Source: Streptomyces sp. SN-593 (GTDB taxonomy: Bacteria > Actinomycetota > Actinomycetes > Streptomycetales > Streptomycetaceae). Taken from it: a stretch of DNA of 64,000 nt. The DNA lies in contig NZ_AP018365.1 of NCBI RefSeq assembly GCF_016756395.1, positions 6,390,001 through 6,454,000 of the forward strand, in the 5' to 3' direction. A model generated the notes under the pieces. The model did not search any database, had not been told where the DNA came from, and saw only the letters and a list, made by a program, of their open reading frames with translations. Numbering within the stretch: the stretch's first letter is position 1; each line of letters opens with the position of its first letter. Both the position numbers and the translations under genes were made by a program. Positions 40,737 to 49,044 of this stretch are shown here, in pieces.

Positions 40737-41447
40737 TCACAGGCCGATGACGGCGGCCTGGGCCAGGTAGAAGTCAAGGTCCCCGCCGGCCTGCGCCGGC
40801 GTCTCCTCGGCCGCGGGGGCGAAGCGCGCGGCCAGGCGCTCGTACAGGGCGCGCTGCTCGTCCTCCGGCAGCCGGGCGGCCCGCTCGGCCAGGTCCCGGG
40901 CGTTCATCTGCGCGCCGGCGGTGTTCGGGTTCGCGCCGTAGTTGACCACCGACACGTCGCCCTTGTTGAGGTTGATCTCCAGGATGTCCCGCTGGTCGTA
41001 GTCCGGGCTCCACTGCTGGCGGGTGATCCAGAACGCCAGGCTCATCTCGTCAACGTCGCCGCGCTCCATCGCCGACTGCAGGTCCTGGACGGCGTTGTTG
41101 CGCGGGTCGAGTCCGGCCTCGGTGTGCAGGCCGGTGGTGTCGTCGGCGAGCCGAAGCGTCCCGGACTTCGTGCGCGCCAGCGTCAGCCCGCCGTGGTTGA
41201 TCAGGAACGGCACGTCCGCGCCCTCGTTGAGGGTCTTCGTGGCCGCGCCGGCCCGCATCACCTCGGTGAAACCGCCGAGCCAGTCCGACATCTCGTAGCC
41301 GATGTCGTAGACCGTGGCGTAGCCGGTGAACGTCAGGGTGCTGCCGCCGGTGCCGTCCGGCACGGCGCGCAGCTCGACGTCCCGGAACGCCACGCTGCGG
41401 CGCTGGATGGTGGTGGGCCGCTCAGCCCGGGCGGTGAGGTCAGACAT
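40737..41447 (-). CDS. HK97-family prohead protease
   Basis: 236 residues from ATG 41447, overlapping the portal gene. LTFTGYATVYDIGYEMSDW, then PFLINHGGLTLARTKSGTLR (catalytic His in NHG) and DVDEMSLAFWITRQQW (catalytic Ser in MSLAF) identify the U35 serine protease that trims the capsid delta domain. The C-terminal 60 residues are helical, a possible internal scaffold. Confidence 0.93.
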   Translation of the reverse strand: MSDLTARAERPTTIQRRSVAFRDVELRAVPDGTGGSTLTFTGYATVYDIGYEMSDWLGGFTEVMRAGAATKTLNEGADVPFLINHGGLTLARTKSGTLRLADDTTGLHTEAGLDPRNNAVQDLQSAMERGDVDEMSLAFWITRQQWSPDYDQRDILEINLNKGDVSVVNYGANPNTAGAQMNARDLAERAARLPEDEQRALYERLAARFAPAAEETPAQAGGDLDFYLAQAAVIGL

Positions 41448-42666
41448 GCGCGGGGCCCTCCGGTTCCGTGTCGCCCGGCGCGGCGCCGGTGTTGGTGTGC
41501 GCGCTGTTCAGCGGGGCGTGGATGTCGTCCCCGCCCTCGACCGGCGGCAGGTTCTCCTCGCCGCGGAGCTCGTTGATCGTCTCGATGTTCGCCGTGCGGG
41601 CGGCGACGGCGGCCGCCATGCGTCCGGCCCGGTCGGTGCGCTGCAGCTTGCGGGTGTCGAAGCACGCGGACTGTCCGCGCGGCAGCATCCCGGTCCATGC
41701 GTCCTCGAACATGCCCAGCCAGTCGCCCATCGTGTAGGCGAGGAACCCCAGGGCCTGCTGCTCGATGCCGGTGCCCCAGGACGTGGTGCGGTCGACCTGG
41801 CCGAGCATGTGCGGCGGGATGCCGTACAGCATCGCCATGTCGAGGTTCGAGGCCGCCTTCGTGCCGAGGAACTGCGCGTCTTCCGGCGGCACCGTGATGG
41901 ACTTCCAGGAGGCGCCGCCGGACAGGATTCCGGACGCGTGGGAGTTCTTCAGGCCCGCGTGGGAGGCGTCCCACGCCTCCTTCATCTGCCGGGCCTGCGC
42001 GACGGTCATGTCCTCCTTGACCTCGATCACCCCGGACAGGTGCGCGCCGTCGCCGAAGAAGCGTGCGGCGAACTCCTCCGCGGCCAGGCCGAGGCCGATC
42101 GCGGTGCGCGCGTAGGCGATGGGCGACATGCCGGTGATCGCGCCGGGCATCGACATGCCCATCACGTGCACCATGTCGACGGTGTCGACGGGGACGCGGT
42201 TCACCTCGTAGATGCGGCCGCCGCTGTCGTCGGTGTCCACCTTCACGCTGTCCGGGTGGCACACCGACAACCGGGCCGGCCGGAACAGGTAGTCCCGGGC
42301 GGTGATGACGGCGTAGCCGTTGCCGCGCAGCGCGGCGGAGACGACCAGTTGCTTGGCGCCGTCTCGGCGGGTGGGCCACGCGGTGTTCGAGCCGCCGCCG
42401 AACGGGTCGACCACGATGGTCGGCTGCCGGTCGACCGGCACCTGGATCGACCCCGCGGCCTGCATCGCACGGATCGGCAGGCCGGCCACCGTGTTCGCGA
42501 GGATGCGCACGCACGCGAACAGCGAGATGAGCTTCATCGCGGTCTGGTCGTTGACCGGCACACCCGACGCGGTCAGGTGCGCCAGGCTGCCGTTGGTGGG
42601 GATCGAGGAGTCGCCGAACTCCTGCACCGGGCCGGCCGCCCGGGTGGCGCGTCGCAGCAGGCTCAC
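41440..42666 (-). CDS. Phage portal protein
   Basis: 408 residues from GTG 42666, which overlaps the stop of the small membrane gene (GTGA). Portal signatures: NGSLAHLTASGVPVNDQTAM, VFACVRILANTVAGLPIRAM, RGNGYAVITARDYLFRP, VHVMGMSMPGAITGMSPIAY, GIEQQALGFLAYTMGDWLGM. The portal is the dodecameric DNA gate at one capsid vertex. Order terminase-portal-protease-capsid is canonical. Confidence 0.94.
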   Translation of the reverse strand: MSLLRRATRAAGPVQEFGDSSIPTNGSLAHLTASGVPVNDQTAMKLISLFACVRILANTVAGLPIRAMQAAGSIQVPVDRQPTIVVDPFGGGSNTAWPTRRDGAKQLVVSAALRGNGYAVITARDYLFRPARLSVCHPDSVKVDTDDSGGRIYEVNRVPVDTVDMVHVMGMSMPGAITGMSPIAYARTAIGLGLAAEEFAARFFGDGAHLSGVIEVKEDMTVAQARQMKEAWDASHAGLKNSHASGILSGGASWKSITVPPEDAQFLGTKAASNLDMAMLYGIPPHMLGQVDRTTSWGTGIEQQALGFLAYTMGDWLGMFEDAWTGMLPRGQSACFDTRKLQRTDRAGRMAAAVAARTANIETINELRGEENLPPVEGGDDIHAPLNSAHTNTGAAPGDTEPEGPAHV

Positions 42667-42851
42667 CGGTCCATCACCCACCCCACGAACAGCAGCATGA
42701 GGCCGAGCAGCGCCAGGCCGGCGATCGGCTGCAGCCACCAGGCGGCGCCGTCCAGGCAGCCCAGGCCGGCCACGTCCACCAGGTCGGTGACCAGCCGCCG
42801 CGGCGCGGCCGGCCGCCGCAACAGGCGCTTGAACACCGCGGGTACGCGCAT
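42663..42851 (-). CDS. Small membrane protein between terminase and portal
   Basis: 62 residues; one C-terminal membrane helix (about 40-59, PIAGLALLGLMLLFVGWVMD) after a basic N-terminus (MRVPAVFKRLLRRPAAPRRL). It is translationally coupled to portal by a 4-bp overlap. Function unknown. Confidence 0.7.
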   Translation of the reverse strand: MRVPAVFKRLLRRPAAPRRLVTDLVDVAGLGCLDGAAWWLQPIAGLALLGLMLLFVGWVMDR

Positions 42852-42859
42852 GGCACCTC

Positions 42860-44518
42860 CTACAGGTCCGCCCAGTTGAAGAACCGGGGCGTGGGCTTCT
42901 TGGAAGGCGGCGCGCAGGCGCGGTGCAGGCCCATGATCGCGGCCACCGCGAGGTCGATCTTCCGCGGTGAGCCCTTGGACTCCTTGTAGATCATGAAGCC
43001 GCCCGTCGACGGCTTCACGACGGCGTTGGCCAGGTGGCGGGCCAGCCGCGGGTCACCGGAGTGCGTGACCCAGCCGTTCATCACCGCCTCGAAGAACCGG
43101 TTCGTCGCCGGCACCATCCGCGCCGGCGACTGGGGGAAGTCGACGACGGGCAGGCCCTCGGCCTCCAGGATCTGGTACGTCCTGGCCCACCGTGCGGGGT
43201 CCACCGCGATCTCCCGGACCTGCCACCGCCGGCACGCCGCCCGCAGCGCGTCCTCGACCTCCAGGATCGGCACCACCCAGTCCGGCGGCGCCTTCTCCGG
43301 CCGCTCCCACAACTGCACCACGTCCTGGTGTGGCCGGCGCAGCCCCGCGTTCAGCTCGGCGGCCTTCACCGCCCGCTCGTCCTCGTCCAGGTCGGCGTTC
43401 TCCGGCGCCTCCGGGTCGAACACCAGCGGCTCGCCCGGCCGGGTCACGATGATCCCCGTCGCGTCGTTGTTGTACGACCCGTCAAAGGACAGCACGACCT
43501 CTTCGCCGTCCGGGATCTCCTGCTCGGAGTCCTCGCAGCGCTCCCAGGCTCCTTCGGGAAGCCACACCTTCGCGGCCGTCACCCACACGTTCAGGCGCTT
43601 GGTCTTGAAGTCCGGCTCCGACAGCTTCCGGGAGACCGCGGCCATCTTCTCGCCGTCCAGGAAGTCCCCGTACGCCGGGTTGGCCTGCTGCCACACCCGT
43701 TGATCGAGGTACCGGAACCCGCGGGCGCGGTCGTTGGTCTCGTAGATCCGCGCCCCGTACCGCGGATCGTCGACCTCGCCCTTGATGATCTTCTTCGCGT
43801 ACTGGTACTGCTGGTAGCAGATGGTGTCCTGGCCGTCGGCCTGGGTCTTCTTCCCGAACGTCGAGATACCGACGATGAGCGGCTGGGCGCGGGTGTCCGA
43901 GCCCTGGTTCATCACATCCCACAGCTCGCTGTTGGGCTGGGCGTGCAGCTCGTCGAACAGCACCCGCGAGGGGTTCAGCCCCTCCTTGGTGAACGCCTCG
44001 CTGGACAAGGCCCGGTACACCGACCCGGTCGCCGGATACTCGATCGCGTCCCGGTAGCACTTGAGCAGGCCGCCCTGCTTGGCGTCCAGCTCCGGCGACA
44101 TCTCGACGGCGGACTTGACCTCGCCGAAGATCAGCTTCGCCTGGTCCTTGTCCGCCGCGCAGGAGTACACCTCGGCGCCCGGCTCGTCCAGGATGCCGTC
44201 GATCGCCAACCCGGCGCCGAGCAAAGACTTGGAGTTCTTCCGCGGCACCAGCAGCAGGTACGTCCAGTATTGCCGCAGCCGGCTACCCGGCACGAGCCGC
44301 AGGATGTCGCAGATCACGTCGGCCTGCCACGCCCGCAGCCGCACCAGCTGGCCGCGCTGGACGCCCTTGGTCAGCCGCAGGTACGACTCGATCAGCTCGC
44401 AGGCGAAGATCCCATCGGTGTTGCCCTCGTTCCACCGGGACATCGAGGGGTCCCACAGGTCCGGTCCGCGCGGCAGCTGGCGAGGGAAGCGCGGTGGCGC
44501 GGCCGCCCTACGCGCCAC
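42860..44518 (-). CDS. Terminase large subunit
   Basis: 552 residues. ATPase domain: Walker A region LLLVPRKNSKSLLGAGLA (phage-type PRKxxKS), Walker B VLFDELHAQP; then adaptor STFGKKTQADGQDT. Nuclease domain: first Asp in VVLSFDGSYNNDATGI, DPARWARTYQIL, and the C-terminal Asp in KIDLAVAAIMGLHRA. It cuts concatemeric DNA and pumps it into proheads. ATG 44518 overlaps the small-subunit gene by 11 bp. Confidence 0.95.
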   Translation of the reverse strand: MARRAAAPPRFPRQLPRGPDLWDPSMSRWNEGNTDGIFACELIESYLRLTKGVQRGQLVRLRAWQADVICDILRLVPGSRLRQYWTYLLLVPRKNSKSLLGAGLAIDGILDEPGAEVYSCAADKDQAKLIFGEVKSAVEMSPELDAKQGGLLKCYRDAIEYPATGSVYRALSSEAFTKEGLNPSRVLFDELHAQPNSELWDVMNQGSDTRAQPLIVGISTFGKKTQADGQDTICYQQYQYAKKIIKGEVDDPRYGARIYETNDRARGFRYLDQRVWQQANPAYGDFLDGEKMAAVSRKLSEPDFKTKRLNVWVTAAKVWLPEGAWERCEDSEQEIPDGEEVVLSFDGSYNNDATGIIVTRPGEPLVFDPEAPENADLDEDERAVKAAELNAGLRRPHQDVVQLWERPEKAPPDWVVPILEVEDALRAACRRWQVREIAVDPARWARTYQILEAEGLPVVDFPQSPARMVPATNRFFEAVMNGWVTHSGDPRLARHLANAVVKPSTGGFMIYKESKGSPRKIDLAVAAIMGLHRACAPPSKKPTPRFFNWADL

Positions 44519-45002
44519 CGTTGCCCGTCCGCTTCGCGCGCCGCTCCAACATCTCCTCCAGTTTCGACTTGGCCTTGATCTCGCTCATGCCGAGTCGCGC
44601 CCGGTCGGTGGGAGTGAAGCCGCACAGGCTCTCCCACTTGGTCATCTGCGACTCCAGCGCGCGCAGATGGGACAGCAGCGGGTTGGCGCGCTGCTGCCCC
44701 ATCGAGCCGGGAACCATGTAGCCGGCGTCCGCGATGGCCTCCCGGATCGCGTCGCGTTCGTCGTGCGCCTCGCACAGCCGGGTCAGGATGTCCAGGTCGG
44801 TGGTGGGGGACAGCCACTTCTGACCGGCTGTCCACAGCCGATCCCAGACCGCCCTGCCTACATCGCCGAGGGTGCCGGGCGCCGGCGGGAGGTCGGCCAC
44901 GGAAACCAGCTCGACGACCACCGGCTCGGGAAGCGCACGCTTGCCGGGGTTGCCCGTCAGCCGCTTACGCTCCGTGGGCGTCCTGGGTCGGCCTGCGGTC
45001 AT
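44508..45002 (-). CDS. Terminase small subunit, P27 family
   Basis: 164 residues from ATG 45002; an upstream in-frame extension to 45131 is not expected. MTAGRPRTPTERKRLTGNPG and KRALPEP are typical for the P27/phiC31-like small terminase start, followed by helices with DILTRLCEAHDERDAIREAI and MSEIKAKSKLEEMLERR. It recognises the packaging site and recruits the large subunit. Confidence 0.9.
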   Translation of the reverse strand: MTAGRPRTPTERKRLTGNPGKRALPEPVVVELVSVADLPPAPGTLGDVGRAVWDRLWTAGQKWLSPTTDLDILTRLCEAHDERDAIREAIADAGYMVPGSMGQQRANPLLSHLRALESQMTKWESLCGFTPTDRARLGMSEIKAKSKLEEMLERRAKRTGNGGA

Positions 45003-45144
45003 GATCGCCACCCCCAAGAACCAACCGGCCCAAAAAACGGTCCAATTTCGCGGCTGTGTGTGGGGGGTGGGGGGCCGGGTCCCTAGATGATCATCGTGTT
45101 CAAGATCGACCCACCCCCCGGCGCGCGACACATCGTCATCGCCG
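45003..45144. other. Candidate cos/packaging region
   Basis: 142 bp between terS and HNH, the usual place of cos in HNH-type cos phages. It contains a 10-bp perfect palindrome GATGATCATC (45086-45095) flanked by G-runs on one side (45057-45074) and C-runs on the other (45110-45120), which are partly complementary. No cut site can be assigned from sequence alone. Confidence 0.4.
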
Positions 45145-45486
45145 TCACTGTGCGTGCTTGCGGGAGTTGCAGGCGCGGCACAGCACCTGCAGGTTGTCCG
45201 GCTCGTTGCCGCCGCCGCGGGCCTTGGGTGTGACGTGATCTGCAGTCAGGTCGGTGGCGTGATGGGGCAGCACGCCCCAGCCGGGGCACCAGTCGCCGTA
45301 CTCCGCGCGGTGCGCGGTCACTCCTGCTGCTGCGGTGCGTCGGTAGCTGCTGTCGTAGCCGCGCTGGCTGGCGCTGCCGCGCTGGACGTCGTATCGGTGC
45401 TGCCATGCGGCCTGGTGAGCGTCGCACCGCGAGGCGTTGCGGGTGAGCTCCTGGCAGTCCAGGCACGGGCGTAGGCGGCGCTGCAT
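45145..45486 (-). CDS. HNH endonuclease
   Basis: 113 residues. HNH motif: LTADHVTPKARGGGNEPDNL then QVLCRACNSRKHAQ, with zinc Cys pairs CLDC near the N-terminus and CRAC at the end. In cos-type phages an HNH protein next to terS assists the terminase in cos cleavage. ATG 45486 is first gene of the late packaging block, after a terminator. Confidence 0.9.
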   Translation of the reverse strand: MQRRLRPCLDCQELTRNASRCDAHQAAWQHRYDVQRGSASQRGYDSSYRRTAAAGVTAHRAEYGDWCPGWGVLPHHATDLTADHVTPKARGGGNEPDNLQVLCRACNSRKHAQ

Positions 45487-45608
45487 GGGCTCACCTCCTC
45501 GCGCACAGGATGTGCGGGTCGGGCCGGATCGGGCAGGACGACCAGATCGGGACGGGGCCCTTTGCGGCCGGTGCGGTGAAACGAGGAGGGCGGGGCGCCT
45601 GTATACGG

Positions 45609-45640
45609 CGAACGGCCCGCTGGTGGGCGCGGGCCGTTCG
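45609..45640. terminator. Terminator before the packaging block
   Basis: Perfect 12-bp stem (CGAACGGCCCGC at 45609-45620 with complement 45629-45640) and 8-nt loop, 17 bp downstream of the DUF4429 gene on the minus strand. It separates regulatory genes from HNH/terminase; an antitermination or late promoter step between the two blocks is possible. Confidence 0.75.
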
Positions 45641-45656
45641 TGAGAGGTTCGGAGTC

Positions 45657-46121
45657 TCAGCCGCCCAGCAGCCGGGCTTTCGCCTGCTCGAAGTCAGCGT
45701 CCGTGATGACGCGTTGGTCGCGGAGCGCAGCGAGCTTGGCGATCTCGTCGGCGATGCTCGGAGCTGCGGTGCTGGTCTGGGGGGCATGGTGCCGGGCTAT
45801 GGCTTCATCAAGGGCGGCGCGGAGCCTCTCGAAGTGGGGCTGCTGCTTCTTGGTGAAGACGATCGAGTTCTCGTCTTGCGCTGCGGTTCTGGTCTGGGTG
45901 CCGAAGCTGCTCCGCTTCTCTACGCCGCCGGGGATGGTGAACTGGATAAATCCACCGAAGAGGGCTCCGGCTGGCTTCCACTGCACCGCGCTGATCTGGC
46001 TGATGTGTAGGCGCTTCTCGCCTTTGCCGATGGTCCGGCGTGCCACGCCGCCGTTGCGCCGGATGGTCAGATACTGGCCGTCGAACTCGGCCTGGCCGTT
46101 GACGCCTTTGATCTCTTCCAC
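45657..46121 (-). CDS. DUF4429/SHOCT-domain protein
   Basis: 154 residues from GTG 46121 (GAGGGGG upstream). The PH-like DUF4429 part (about 1-85, GQAEFDGQYLTIRRNGGVAR and KGEKRLHISQISAVQWKPAG) is followed by a SHOCT segment at the end (DEIAKLAALRDQRVITDADF then EQAKARLLGG). SHOCT motifs often mediate oligomerisation. Such proteins are common in Streptomyces prophages; function is not established. Confidence 0.8.
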   Translation of the reverse strand: MEEIKGVNGQAEFDGQYLTIRRNGGVARRTIGKGEKRLHISQISAVQWKPAGALFGGFIQFTIPGGVEKRSSFGTQTRTAAQDENSIVFTKKQQPHFERLRAALDEAIARHHAPQTSTAAPSIADEIAKLAALRDQRVITDADFEQAKARLLGG

Positions 46122-46143
46122 GATGACCCCCTCTTGGTGGGGT

Positions 46144-46473
46144 TCACGGTGGCGGATCGGCCGGGCCCTGGTGGAGTGCTCCGGTTGGTCGTGACTGACC
46201 TGTGACGTGCGGCAAGCCCCGCCGGGGTGCGGCGCCCGGCGTTGACGCCAGGCGCAGAGCACGTGCGCGGGTTGCCAGTTCGGCCCGGGCGACGTCGGCG
46301 AGGGTGAAGAGCTGGCGGCCGCCGTCGTCGAGACCGGCCACTGGGAGGTGGCCGCGGGCGACCCAGGACCGGAGGGTGCGTTCCGTGCAGCCAGCGTTGC
46401 CTGCGGAGCACAGTGCGCGTATCCGGTTCGCGTGGTCGACGGCTTGCCCGGCGGTGAGCCATGTGGTGGTCAT
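46144..46473 (-). CDS. MerR-like helix-turn-helix protein
   Basis: 109 residues from ATG 46473 (GGGGGG upstream); GTG 46479 is possible. WLTAGQAVDHANRIRALCSA, ERTLRSWVARGHLPVAGLDD and GRQLFTLADVARAELATRAR give the recognition-helix pattern of MerR/AlpA-type winged HTH domains. Possible late-gene regulator, since it lies between two terminators at the early/late boundary. Confidence 0.7.
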   Translation of the reverse strand: MTTTWLTAGQAVDHANRIRALCSAGNAGCTERTLRSWVARGHLPVAGLDDGGRQLFTLADVARAELATRARALRLASTPGAAPRRGLPHVTGQSRPTGALHQGPADPPP

Positions 46474-46496
46474 GATCACCCCCCAGCAAGCAAAAA

Positions 46497-46512
46497 CCCC
46501 GCTCAGGCGGGG
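46497..46512 (-). terminator. Canonical Rho-independent terminator (minus strand)
   Basis: Stem CCCCGC/GCGGGG with TCAG loop; on the minus strand it is followed by T5. It lies 22 bp before the MerR-like gene, separating it from the upstream gene. Confidence 0.8.
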
Positions 46513-46678
46513 TGAGTGACATACGTGTGGCGCTGGCAGCGAGTATGCGCTAGCAGATGATCTATGTCCAGCAGGATGCCCTGAGCCGCGATCTGTCGTG
46601 CGGGCCGTTGCGTTCTCGGCGTCGCGTCCGAGTCGCTGGGCGGCCTCGCCGGAAGGGGGCGGACCACAGCGGCACGAC

Positions 46679-46707
46679 GAGGACCCCGCCGCCGCGACGG
46701 GGTCCTC
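46679..46707 (-). terminator. Hairpin after the ribbon-helix-helix-like gene
   Basis: 10-bp stem GAGGACCCCG/CGGGGTCCTC, 9-nt loop, 27 bp beyond the stop at 46734 on the minus strand. The interval 46513-46733 holds no supported gene. Confidence 0.65.
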
Positions 46708-46733
46708 GGCGACCGGTCAGGAGCGCACGACGG

Positions 46734-47036
46734 CTACGGGGTCCACAGGACGGGCGCAGTGCGGGCACCGGGCGGCATGGGCAGCGTCGGGACCTGCTCG
46801 CCGCGGTAGTGGATGCGCAGGTCGGGCGCGGTGTCGTGCGGGACGTCGCCCAGGTCGTGCGCGCGGCGGTATGCCTCGGCGGTGTCGTGCAGGATACAGC
46901 GCACGATGCTGGACAGTTCGGCGCCGGGGGTGAGGAGGGTGACGAGGTCGTCGTGCAGCTGCTCGTTGATGCGCACGGTGAGGCTGCGGCCGACGGGCGG
47001 CGGCGTCGTGCGGGTGGGTACGGTGGCGGGTGCCAT
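46734..47036 (-). CDS. Small ribbon-helix-helix-like DNA-binding protein (tentative)
   Basis: 100 residues from ATG 47036. SLTVRINEQLHDDLVTLLTP followed by SSIVRCILHDTAEAYRRAHD is a beta-strand plus two-helix pattern like RHH/CopG repressors, with an N-terminal Pro/Thr arm and beta C-terminus. Lies between the HTH regulator and MerR-like gene, so a regulatory role is likely. Confidence 0.6.
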   Translation of the reverse strand: MAPATVPTRTTPPPVGRSLTVRINEQLHDDLVTLLTPGAELSSIVRCILHDTAEAYRRAHDLGDVPHDTAPDLRIHYRGEQVPTLPMPPGARTAPVLWTP

Positions 47037-47105
47037 GTCGGGTGTGCTCCCGGGTGGTAGTCGGGCCCGCCGTGCGGTGCAGTCGCATAGGTGGGCCCGC
47101 GTTCG

Positions 47106-47663
47106 TCAGGCGGTGGGCGGCTCGGTGGTCTTGTCGGGGAGGGCCGCGCGGAACGCGGCGAGGAAGTCTTCGGCGCCGTCCGCGTTGGCGAGGGCCTTCT
47201 CGTACTTCTTGTAGGAGGCGTGCGGGTCGGGATCGTTGGCGACGCCAGCCGCGATGATCTCCTGCACTTCTTCCGCCTTCCGCTGTTCGCGGAGGATGCT
47301 GTAGACGCGGGACGGGGTGAGTGCGATCTTCTCGGCGATCTGCGGCGGCTCCATGCCGGCGGCAGCGTGCTTCGTGACGATGGCGGGCACAGCTGCGGCG
47401 AGGGCGTCAGCGACCATTCGCAGGACGCGTACATCAAGGAGCGAGAACTCGGCTGTGATCTTCTGCGTGATCTTCTGTGCCTGCTCTGCTTTGCTGCCCC
47501 TCTGGCTGATGACGTCGTAGCGCTTGGCCAGATGTTCGAGGTAGCTGCGGCTGAGGGGGTCGTCGTGGGTGTCGCTGTCGGTGCGTTCCGCGTCGTACTG
47601 CTCGACGGCGTCGAGGATGCGGTCGCGGAGCCGGTTGGCTGCGCCGGTGGGGTCGGTCGGCAT
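47106..47663 (-). CDS. HTH regulator downstream of a repeated operator
   Basis: 185 residues from ATG 47663. Helical protein with a central HTH (about 110-140, MEPPQIAEKIALTPSRVYSI, LREQRKAEEV) and an N-terminal helical region (RLRDRILDAVEQYDAERTDS). The upstream region (47703-47740) has nested inverted repeats overlapping a plausible promoter (TTGTGT, 18 bp, TACATT), suggesting autoregulation. Family not recognised. Confidence 0.7.
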   Translation of the reverse strand: MPTDPTGAANRLRDRILDAVEQYDAERTDSDTHDDPLSRSYLEHLAKRYDVISQRGSKAEQAQKITQKITAEFSLLDVRVLRMVADALAAAVPAIVTKHAAAGMEPPQIAEKIALTPSRVYSILREQRKAEEVQEIIAAGVANDPDPHASYKKYEKALANADGAEDFLAAFRAALPDKTTEPPTA

Positions 47664-47702
47664 GTGGTCTCCAGTCGGTGAGGTGCTGGCGACTCTCAAT
47701 GT

Positions 47703-47740
47703 AGCGACTTCACAAGCCTATACACAAGCGACTTGTGAAG
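47703..47740. promoter_or_regulatory. Composite operator/promoter of the 185-aa HTH regulator
   Basis: Perfect palindrome CACAAG-CGA-CTTGTG (47723-47737) nested in a wider inverted repeat CTTCACAAG (47708-47716) / CTTGTGAAG (47732-47740). AGCGACTT occurs at 47703 and 47727 and AGCCACTT at 47739. On the minus strand TTGTGT-N18-TACATT is a plausible -35/-10 pair inside the array. Confidence 0.65.
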
Positions 47741-47768
47741 CCACTTCAAGACATCTTGTCGCCACGGG

Positions 47769-48035
47769 CTAGGCGAACCCGACCGGGTTCTTGGCGTGCT
47801 GCTGCTCTGCGTCGTCGAGGAGCTTCCCGGCGTGGCGCAGCAGCGCCCGGCACAGCACGCGGTCGCGTGGTCCATCGACGGCGGTCTCGTCGATTGTCGT
47901 CGGGGTGCCGTCGGGGGCGACGTACACCAAGGCCGGCCCGGCAGGCAGGACTGGCGGTGATGCGTCGTCTGCCTCGGCGTGCAGTCGCTCCAGGGCGGTG
48001 TGCCGGTGGGCAGGCGCTGGGCTGTGCCCCGTCAC
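47769..48035 (-). CDS. Small early phage protein, 88 aa
   Basis: ATG 48035 overlaps the preceding gene. PALVYVAPDGTPTTIDETAV and RVLCRALLRHAGKLLDDAEQ suggest a short strand-turn-helix fold. No family recognised. Last gene of the early block before the operator at 47703. Confidence 0.6.
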   Translation of the reverse strand: MTGHSPAPAHRHTALERLHAEADDASPPVLPAGPALVYVAPDGTPTTIDETAVDGPRDRVLCRALLRHAGKLLDDAEQQHAKNPVGFA

Positions 48036-48295
48036 CGCTCGTCCCGGCCGTGGTCCGGCTGTGCCTCGGCGGGTGCTGGCGGGAGGCTGAAAGCGGCGGC
48101 GAGCCGGGCGTAGACCAGCGGCATCTTGTGGCCGGCCGCGGCGATGCTGGCAGTGATCTGGCGTGCCTGGCTTGGGTCCGGCACGTGGTGGGCGGTATCC
48201 CGGGCGAGGCTGGCGCGGGCCCGGTCGGTGGCGTCCGGGGGGAGCGCGGCCAGTGCGGCCAGGATCTCGTCGGTGGTCATGCGCGGGTGGGTCAC
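48032..48295 (-). CDS. Small helical early phage protein, 87 aa
   Basis: GTG 48295 overlaps the previous stop (GTGA). Two helices: TTDEILAALAALPPDATDRA and QARQITASIAAAGHKMPLVY. Charged Glu/Asp/Arg end. Resembles short helical proteins common in Streptomyces phages; function unknown. Confidence 0.6.
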   Translation of the reverse strand: MTHPRMTTDEILAALAALPPDATDRARASLARDTAHHVPDPSQARQITASIAAAGHKMPLVYARLAAAFSLPPAPAEAQPDHGRDER

Positions 48296-49041
48296 GTCTG
48301 GGCGTCCGTTCTGGTGGGGTGGTGTTCGGCGTCGGCGGCCAGCTTGGCCATGACCAGGCTCAGGCTGGGCAGGACGGCGGCCGCGTGTGCGGCGTAGGCG
48401 TCCGGGTCGAGTCGGCACCCGCATGCCTCGCACGTGATCTCCCACTGGCCGTCGGCCCGGCTCATCGCGACGGCGCTGCACTGTGGGCAGGGCGCCAGCC
48501 GGGGATGTGATCGGGGCCGTGTGCCGGTGATCGCGCGCACGCGGCGTAGCGCGTCGTCCAGGCCCTCGTGCATCTGCCAGATCCAGGGGCAGGTGACGGC
48601 GAACGGGATGTAGAGCTGGAGCCAGTTCGCCCAGCCGGGGATGCCGCCGCCGGCCCGCGGTACCGGGGTGGTGCCGCGGGTGATGTACCAGGTGCCGGCC
48701 GGGTGGCGGGTGACGGCCGGGTAGTCGTCGGCCAGCAGCGAGGCCCAGCCGACCAGGAGCGGGCCGATCGGGATGCCGCCGGAGTCCTGGCCGTCCGGGT
48801 CGGGGACCCAGCGGGTGGCGAGCAGGTCGAGCACTCGCACGTCCACGGGCAGCGGCGGGTGGGCGCGGCCGGCTGGTCGGCCGCCGGCGCCCGGGCCGCG
48901 GTGCGGCGTGAGCTCGGCGCGCAGCAGCGGGAGTTCGGCCACCAGCTGCTGCAGGACGTACGCGAGGTGGTGTTCGCAGCCCGGGCAGGCGTACCGGTCG
49001 GTGCCTGCCGGCAGCGGGCGGTGGCAGATGGTGCACTCCAC
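48292..49041 (-). CDS. Early phage protein with two zinc-ribbon motifs
   Basis: 249 residues from ATG 49041. N-terminal Cys-x2-Cys...Cys-x2-Cys ribbon (MECTICHRPLPAGTD, YACPGCEHHLAYVL) and a C-terminal ribbon (CPQC...CEAC in LAPCPQCSAVAMS, ITCEACGCRLDP), with a helical core between (VRVLDLLATRWVPDPDG). Such proteins recur in actinophage early regions; DNA or RNA binding is likely, exact role unknown. Confidence 0.7.
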   Translation of the reverse strand: MECTICHRPLPAGTDRYACPGCEHHLAYVLQQLVAELPLLRAELTPHRGPGAGGRPAGRAHPPLPVDVRVLDLLATRWVPDPDGQDSGGIPIGPLLVGWASLLADDYPAVTRHPAGTWYITRGTTPVPRAGGGIPGWANWLQLYIPFAVTCPWIWQMHEGLDDALRRVRAITGTRPRSHPRLAPCPQCSAVAMSRADGQWEITCEACGCRLDPDAYAAHAAAVLPSLSLVMAKLAADAEHHPTRTDAQT

Positions 49042-49044
49042 GGG

